64,000 nucleotides of DNA from Sinomonas atrocyanea. GTDB taxonomy: Bacteria > Actinomycetota > Actinomycetes > Actinomycetales > Micrococcaceae. Numbering within the stretch: the stretch's first letter is position 1; each line of letters starts with the position of its first letter. The DNA is taken from assembly GCF_001577305.1 (NCBI RefSeq), contig NZ_CP014518.1:1736001-1800000 (forward strand), read 5' to 3'. A model generated the notes under the pieces. That model had not been told where the DNA came from. It made no database searches and worked only from the letters and a program-made list of their open reading frames with translations. Both the position numbers and the translations under genes were made by a program. This document shows, piece after piece, positions 60,121-64,000 of this stretch.

Positions 60121-60656
60121 GCGCCATGGATCCCGCGGATCCCCAGCATCCGGGGGGCCCCCAGGAACCGCAGCGGCCTCCCCGGGCCGGTGGTGCCTGG
60201 GCGTGGGTCGGTGCGAACAAGACCAAGATCGGCGTCATCGCCATCACCGTCCTGCTGGTGTTCTACCTGGTCGTCACCTTCGACCGCGCGCGGATCCTCC
60301 TCCTCGATCCCCAGCCGGTGGCCAAGGCCATCGGCGCGGGCTACCTGGTCCTCCCGATCGTGGGGGCATGGGCGCTCCTGCGCGAGCTCGCCTTCGGCAC
60401 CCGGCTTGAGCGCATGGGCAGGGAGCTCGAGGCCGAGGGCGGCCTGCCCGAGGACACGCTGCCGCGCACGGCCGGCGGCAGGATCGTCCGGTCGGCCGCG
60501 GACGCCGAGTTCGCCCAGTACCGCGCCGAGGCGGAGGGAGCGCCCGAGGACTGGCGGTCGTGGTACCGGCTCGGGCTCGCCTACGACGCCGCAGGTGACC
60601 GCAAGCAGGCGCGCGCCGCCATGCGGCAGGCGATCGCCCTCCACCGCGGCCGCTGA
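60117..60656 (+). CDS. Membrane protein with C-terminal TPR-like segment
   Basis: 179 residues. A Pro/Gln-rich start (1-26), two membrane segments (about 35-54 and 68-88), then a soluble part with PEDWRSWYRLGLAYDAAGDRKQARAAMRQAIALHRG at the C-terminus, which is one TPR unit plus cap. Follows dapB in related genomes. GTG 60117 overlaps dapB; ATG 60126 is an alternative. Function unknown. Confidence 0.75.
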   Translation: MSAMDPADPQHPGGPQEPQRPPRAGGAWAWVGANKTKIGVIAITVLLVFYLVVTFDRARILLLDPQPVAKAIGAGYLVLPIVGAWALLRELAFGTRLERMGRELEAEGGLPEDTLPRTAGGRIVRSAADAEFAQYRAEAEGAPEDWRSWYRLGLAYDAAGDRKQARAAMRQAIALHRGR

Positions 60657-60663
60657 GGAGGGC

Positions 60664-61929
60664 CTACCTGCGCGAGGGCGCGGCCCGGCGGACGGCGCCC
60701 CCACCGCGGGCGCCCGGGCCGCCGGCGCGGCCGAGCCGAGCTGCAGCATGGGCCACCGCCTCGCGCGGTCCCCGCCAGCCGTTGGCCCGCACGAAGAGGC
60801 CGATCGCGAGCGCGGCGATGACGTGGACGGCCAGGAGCACCTCGCGCGTGGGCCCCGCCCAGTCCGCCAGCGGCACTGCGAGCGCCGCGACGTGCGCCGT
60901 GTAGAGGGTCAGCGTCATCCCCCCGGCGCCGGCGAGCGGCGCGAGGAGCCCGGTGCGGGCCAGCGGGCCGATCCGGGCGAGGAGGAGGAAGGCCCCGATC
61001 GCCGCGGCCGAGGTCCCCGCCGTGTGCAGGAGGTCGAGGGGCGTGCCGGAATGCGGCGCCGCGGAGGTCAGCCACCACCAGGTGCCCGTCTGGTCCACCC
61101 CGGTGAGATTCGCCTCGAGCATGGCCCGCAGGGGCCACACCCTCGCCTGCGGCGTGGCCAGGAGGGCGTTGAGTCCTCCGAGCGGCCCCAGGAAGGCCCA
61201 GGCGCACGCCTTCGCCAGCACGGCCGCACTGGCACCGCCGAGGACCAGCCACACCTGCGTCCCGGTCCGGGCGAGGTCCGCGCGGCCGATCCAGAGGCCG
61301 ACCAGGAGGTAGCCGAACCACTCCAGGGCCGGGTAGTAGCCGGTGACCGTGAGGTCGGCGAGGAGGCGCACCGGATCGGCAAGGTCGGGCCAGGACGGGT
61401 TGTGGCCGAGCCGGAGCGGGGGCGTGGCCGCGAGCAGGAGCGGTCGGAGCAGGTAGGCCGCGACGGGCGCGAGGAGGATCCACGCGACCGCGAGCAGCCC
61501 GAGGGTCTGGCGCCGCAGTCCGAGCACCCCGAGGGAGCACCAGAACAGCACCGCGTACACCACGAGGATCACCGCCACGTCGACGCGCGCGAGCCCGAGG
61601 GTGAGCCCGACGGCGGCGATCACCGCCGCGCGCAGCGCGAGTCCGCGCCGGTTCCGTTCCGCGGGGACCCGTCCCAGGGTGAGCGAGACGCCCGCGAGCA
61701 CGGCGAACAGGGCCGCGGCCCTGCCCGAGAGCACCGTCCCGACCCACGTGGCGGAGACGGTGCCCGTGCCGGGATCCTGGACGAGGGTCGGCAGGATGTG
61801 CGTGGCCATCATGGCCAGCAGGGCCGCCCCGCGGGCCAGGTCGATGCCCAGGAGCCGTGCCTCCCGGCCCCCACGCACGCGGTCACGTGGCCTGCGCTGG
61901 GTGCGGGGCACCCCCGATTGTCCGCCCAT
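60664..61929 (-). CDS. Membrane acyltransferase-like protein (DUF1624/HGSNAT type)
   Basis: 421 residues, about eleven membrane segments. The N-terminal motif RLLGIDLARGAALLAMMATHILP, with Asp-Ala-Arg-Gly and a downstream His, is the HGSNAT/DUF1624 signature of membrane acetyl transfer proteins; GMTLTLYTAHVAAL near the C-terminus is another. Substrate unknown, possibly a cell-wall or lipid sugar. The 3' end is 8 nt from the TPR gene's stop. It is divergent from the SOS-box gene. Confidence 0.78.
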   Translation of the reverse strand: MGGQSGVPRTQRRPRDRVRGGREARLLGIDLARGAALLAMMATHILPTLVQDPGTGTVSATWVGTVLSGRAAALFAVLAGVSLTLGRVPAERNRRGLALRAAVIAAVGLTLGLARVDVAVILVVYAVLFWCSLGVLGLRRQTLGLLAVAWILLAPVAAYLLRPLLLAATPPLRLGHNPSWPDLADPVRLLADLTVTGYYPALEWFGYLLVGLWIGRADLARTGTQVWLVLGGASAAVLAKACAWAFLGPLGGLNALLATPQARVWPLRAMLEANLTGVDQTGTWWWLTSAAPHSGTPLDLLHTAGTSAAAIGAFLLLARIGPLARTGLLAPLAGAGGMTLTLYTAHVAALAVPLADWAGPTREVLLAVHVIAALAIGLFVRANGWRGPREAVAHAAARLGRAGGPGARGGGAVRRAAPSRR

Positions 61930-62010
61930 GGTCCCGATGCTCTCATGGTGCCGGGCGCATGCCCTCCGGTGGCCCGCCGCCGGAGGATCCCGACCTGCCC
62001 CCGTTGCGAT

Positions 62011-62026
62011 TCGAAGATATGTTCGA
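62011..62026 (+). promoter_or_regulatory. LexA (SOS) box
   Basis: TCGAAGATATGTTCGA matches the actinobacterial consensus TCGAAC-N4-GTTCGA at 11 of 12 defined bases; the full dyad is ATTCGAA-GATATG-TTCGAAT (62009-62028). It ends 13 nt before the start of the small gene and overlaps the TAGCAT -10 candidate (62028-62033). Confidence 0.7.
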
Positions 62027-62027
62027 A

Positions 62028-62033
62028 TAGCAT
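62028..62033 (+). promoter_or_regulatory. -10 box of the SOS-box gene (leaderless pattern)
   Basis: TAGCAT ends 6 nt before ATG 62040; no SD is present. Confidence 0.45.
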
Positions 62034-62039
62034 GGGCCT

Positions 62040-62315
62040 ATGAGCACGGCACAGGACCACCCGCAGGACCCTCGGGGAGATGGACCGGTGCCGCCGCGGT
62101 GGCAGCCCGCATGGCGCGCGGGAGGGCCGCTGCTTCCCGGCGAGCCCCCGCCGGGAGAGCTCGCGCGCCGCCTCTCCGAGCCGGACCTCGCCTTCCTGAC
62201 CGCGCGCGAGCTCGAGGCCTTCATGGCGGCCTGCCGCCGCCTCGAGGACTGGGTCCGCATCCGCGCCGAGGCCGCCCGCAGGGAACGCGCGGTCCGCACC
62301 CACGGACGCGCCTGA
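62040..62315 (+). CDS. Small DUF222-like (13E12-type) protein, probably SOS-induced
   Basis: 91 residues. Pro-rich N-terminal half, then a helical region: LARRLSEPDLAFLTARELEAFMAACRRLEDWVRIRAEAARRE, given here as the blocks LTARELEAFMAACRRLEDW and RAEAARRER. This resembles the first helices of DUF222 in the 13E12/HNH-endonuclease family, but the protein ends before any HNH part, so it may be a remnant or a stand-alone partner. The LexA box just upstream supports damage induction; 13E12 genes in mycobacteria are also under LexA. No SD; leaderless start likely. Confidence 0.65.
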   Translation: MSTAQDHPQDPRGDGPVPPRWQPAWRAGGPLLPGEPPPGELARRLSEPDLAFLTARELEAFMAACRRLEDWVRIRAEAARRERAVRTHGRA

Positions 62316-62341
62316 CCCCCGGCCCGTGCGAGCGGTTGGCC

Positions 62342-62347
62342 TAGGAT
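62342..62347 (+). promoter_or_regulatory. -10 box of the nitrilase-family gene (leaderless pattern)
   Basis: TAGGAT ends 6 nt before ATG 62354. Confidence 0.5.
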
Positions 62348-62353
62348 GGGCGT

Positions 62354-63109
62354 ATGTCCGCCGAGCTGACCGTCTCTGCCGTGCAGTCCGTGGCGCTCCC
62401 GGGCGGGCTCGCTGCGAACATCGACGAGCACGTGCGGCTCCTCGAGGACGCCGACGCCCACGGGGCCAGGCTCGCCGTCTTCCCCGAGCTCTCGCTCACC
62501 GGCTATGACCTGGACCTCTTCTCCGACGAGTCCGCCTGGCTCACCCGCCCCTCGGCCCAGCTCTCCGAGCTCCAGGCGGCCTGCGAGGACATGGGGATCT
62601 CGGCCGTCGTGGGCGCGGCGGTCCGCGAGCCCGACAGGACGCCGCATCTCGCCTCGGTCCTCGTGCGCCCCGGAGCACCCGCCGTGATCGCCCCCAAGAT
62701 GCACCTCCACGGCCGGGAGAGGGAGATCTTCGAGCCCGGGGACCGCCTCACGGTCGTCGAGGTCGACGGCTGGAAGGTAGCGCTGGCCGTCTGCTTCGAC
62801 GTGGCGCAGCCGGGCCACGCTGCCGAGGCGGCCGCCGCGGGAGCGGACCTGTACGCGGCCTCGGCCGTCTATGTAGCGGGGGAGGAGCGCCGGCTCGACC
62901 TCCACTTCGGCGCCCGCGCCATGGACAGCAGGTTCTTCGCCCTGCTCGCGAACGCCGGGGGATCCAGTGCGCTGGGTGCCTCGTGTGGCCACAGCGGGGT
63001 GTGGGGGCCCGACGGGCACCGGATCGCCTCTGCTGCCGGGACCGGCGCCGAGGTCGTCACGGCGATCCTGTTCCGCTCGGCCCTCGCGCGCTACGCCCGC
63101 CCGGCCTGA
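62354..63109 (+). CDS. Nitrilase/carbon-nitrogen hydrolase superfamily protein
   Basis: 251 residues. The catalytic triad is complete: E45 in FPELSLTGYD, K115 in APKMHLHGRE, C147 in AVCFDVAQPGH. The family hydrolyses nitriles, amides and carbamoyl compounds. The subgroup is not clear; the short length and the CFDVAQPG loop resemble actinobacterial amidases beside dapA. Its own leaderless promoter is likely. The stop is 42 nt before dapA. Confidence 0.85.
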   Translation: MSAELTVSAVQSVALPGGLAANIDEHVRLLEDADAHGARLAVFPELSLTGYDLDLFSDESAWLTRPSAQLSELQAACEDMGISAVVGAAVREPDRTPHLASVLVRPGAPAVIAPKMHLHGREREIFEPGDRLTVVEVDGWKVALAVCFDVAQPGHAAEAAAAGADLYAASAVYVAGEERRLDLHFGARAMDSRFFALLANAGGSSALGASCGHSGVWGPDGHRIASAAGTGAEVVTAILFRSALARYARPA

Positions 63110-63138
63110 CGCGTTGCCCAAAGCGGCAGCGTACACGG

Positions 63139-63144
63139 TAACGT
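63139..63144 (+). promoter_or_regulatory. -10 box of dapA (leaderless pattern)
   Basis: TAACGT ends 7 nt before ATG 63152; TTGCCC about 20 nt upstream is a possible -35. Confidence 0.5.
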
Positions 63145-63151
63145 TCTATAC

Positions 63152-64000
63152 ATGGCAGACGAGAACCGCACGCGCACTTTCGGCACGCTCCTCACGGCAA
63201 TGGTGACCCCGTTCACTGCCGACGGCGAGGTCGACTACGATGCGGCGGCGTCCCTGGCAGCCAAGCTCGTCGATGACGGCTGCGACGGACTCGTCGTCAC
63301 CGGCACCACGGGGGAGACCTCGACCCTGACGGACGAGGAGAACCTCGGCATGTTCAAGGCCGTCCTCGAGGCCGTGGGCGGCCGGGCCAAGGTCATCGCG
63401 GGGACGGGCACGAACGACACCCGCCACTCGGTGAGCCTCTCGCGCCGGGCCGAGGCCCTCGGCGTCGACGGCCTCCTCCTCGTCACGCCCTACTACAACA
63501 AGCCCAGCCAGGCCGGCGTCCAGGCCCACTTCGAGACGGTCGCCTCGGCCACCGAGCTGCCCGTCATGCTCTACGACATCCCCGGCCGGTCGGGCATCCC
63601 GATCGCTCCCGAGACGATCCTCCGTCTGGCCGAGCACCCGCGCATCGTCGGCCTCAAGGACGCCAAGGCCGACTTTGCCTCGGTCACGCGCGTGCTCGCC
63701 AAGACTGACCTGGCCGTCTATTCGGGCGACGACGGCCTGACCCTCCCGTGGATGGCCGCCGGCGCCCTCGGCGTCGTCTCCGTCACGGCGCACGTCGCCA
63801 CCAAGCAGTTCCGGTCGCTCGTCGACGCGGCGCTCGCCGGCGACTTCGCAGCCGCCCGCCAGGTCCACTTCGACCTCGACCCGGTGATCCGCGGGATCAT
63901 GACCCGGGTCCAGGGCGCGGTCGCCGCCAAGCAGGTTCTCAAGTGGCAGGGTGTCCTGCCCAACTCCGTGGTCCGCCTCCCGCTTGTGGAGCCCGGCGAC
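63152..64000 (+). CDS. dapA: 4-hydroxy-tetrahydrodipicolinate synthase, 3' end missing
   Basis: 283 codons are visible and the frame is still open at the window edge; full-length enzymes are about 290-300 residues, so only a few codons are missing. FGTLLTAMVTPFTADGEVDY, GTTGETSTLTDEE, VTPYYNKPSQAG, the active-site Tyr Y141 in LYDIPGRSG and the Schiff-base Lys K169 in GLKDAKAD. First committed step of lysine and diaminopimelate synthesis, from pyruvate and aspartate semialdehyde. Confidence 0.96.
   Translation, partial: MADENRTRTFGTLLTAMVTPFTADGEVDYDAAASLAAKLVDDGCDGLVVTGTTGETSTLTDEENLGMFKAVLEAVGGRAKVIAGTGTNDTRHSVSLSRRAEALGVDGLLLVTPYYNKPSQAGVQAHFETVASATELPVMLYDIPGRSGIPIAPETILRLAEHPRIVGLKDAKADFASVTRVLAKTDLAVYSGDDGLTLPWMAAGALGVVSVTAHVATKQFRSLVDAALAGDFAAARQVHFDLDPVIRGIMTRVQGAVAAKQVLKWQGVLPNSVVRLPLVEPGD

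Noticed and set aside
1..64000. tRNA or rRNA genes, IS elements, prophage or attachment sites
   Set aside because: No cloverleaf with a TTCRANNC-type loop, no transposase, integrase or phage gene was recognised by reading; weak candidates were not kept. A tRNAscan run would settle the tRNA question.

Overview
The window is chromosomal DNA of a high-GC actinobacterium. Housekeeping order (rimP-nusA-ylxR-infB-rbfA-truB-ribF-rpsO-pnp-M16 peptidase, dxr-site-2 protease-ispG, dapB and dapA), very high GC, frequent GTG starts and many TANNNT -10 boxes placed 6-7 nt before start codons fit the Micrococcaceae (Arthrobacter/Sinomonas-like). No tRNA, rRNA, CRISPR array, IS element or prophage was seen. 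Genes are dense; the longest gaps are just under 300 nt.

Layout. 1-5.1 kb: end of a sodium/solute symporter, a small membrane protein, and an Lrp-type regulator divergent from a branched-chain 2-oxoacid dehydrogenase operon (E1 alpha, E1 beta, E2). 5.4-8.9 kb: a 1187-residue exported beta-propeller/ASH/LGFP-repeat protein. 9-17.5 kb: a TetR regulator divergent from a leucine/branched-acyl-CoA operon (two methylcrotonyl-CoA carboxylase subunits, acyl-CoA dehydrogenase, 3-oxoacid CoA-transferase A/B, MaoC hydratase, CitE-like lyase), with two inverted repeats as operator candidates. The combined gene content matches the M. tuberculosis Rv2495c-Rv2504c region. 18-23.9 kb: isoprenoid genes dxr and ispG around a site-2 protease, a GNAT enzyme and a lipoprotein. 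23.9-26.1 kb: ABC exporter with its own TetR. 26.1-31.2 kb: an NO/nitrite module (DUF2249 protein, Cys-rich HTH regulator, NnrS-like membrane protein, and a 912-residue fusion of a membrane domain, a cupredoxin and a copper nitrite reductase). 31.4-37.2 kb: proS, a frameshifted TSUP transporter, a phosphotransferase, a VIT-family transporter and a ferritin-like protein. 37.3-50.3 kb: the translation/RNA block from rimP to the M16 peptidase. 50.2-53.3 kb: an ABC transporter with an RseB/LolA-like lipid-domain protein. 53.4-59.3 kb: molybdenum cofactor genes around a sulfite-oxidase-type enzyme. 59.3-64 kb: dapB and dapA separated by a TPR protein, a membrane acyltransferase, a small DUF222-like gene under a LexA-type box, and a nitrilase-family enzyme.

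The main items for follow-up are: the membrane-fused NirK module; the 142-bp symmetric array of 22-nt repeats that contains the stop codons of both flanking genes (50249-50390); the small SOS-box gene at 62040; the apparent (R)-specific leucine route using MaoC and CitE instead of LiuC and LiuE; and a one-base frameshift in the TSUP gene. All functional calls come from sequence reading and family knowledge only; no database search was run.
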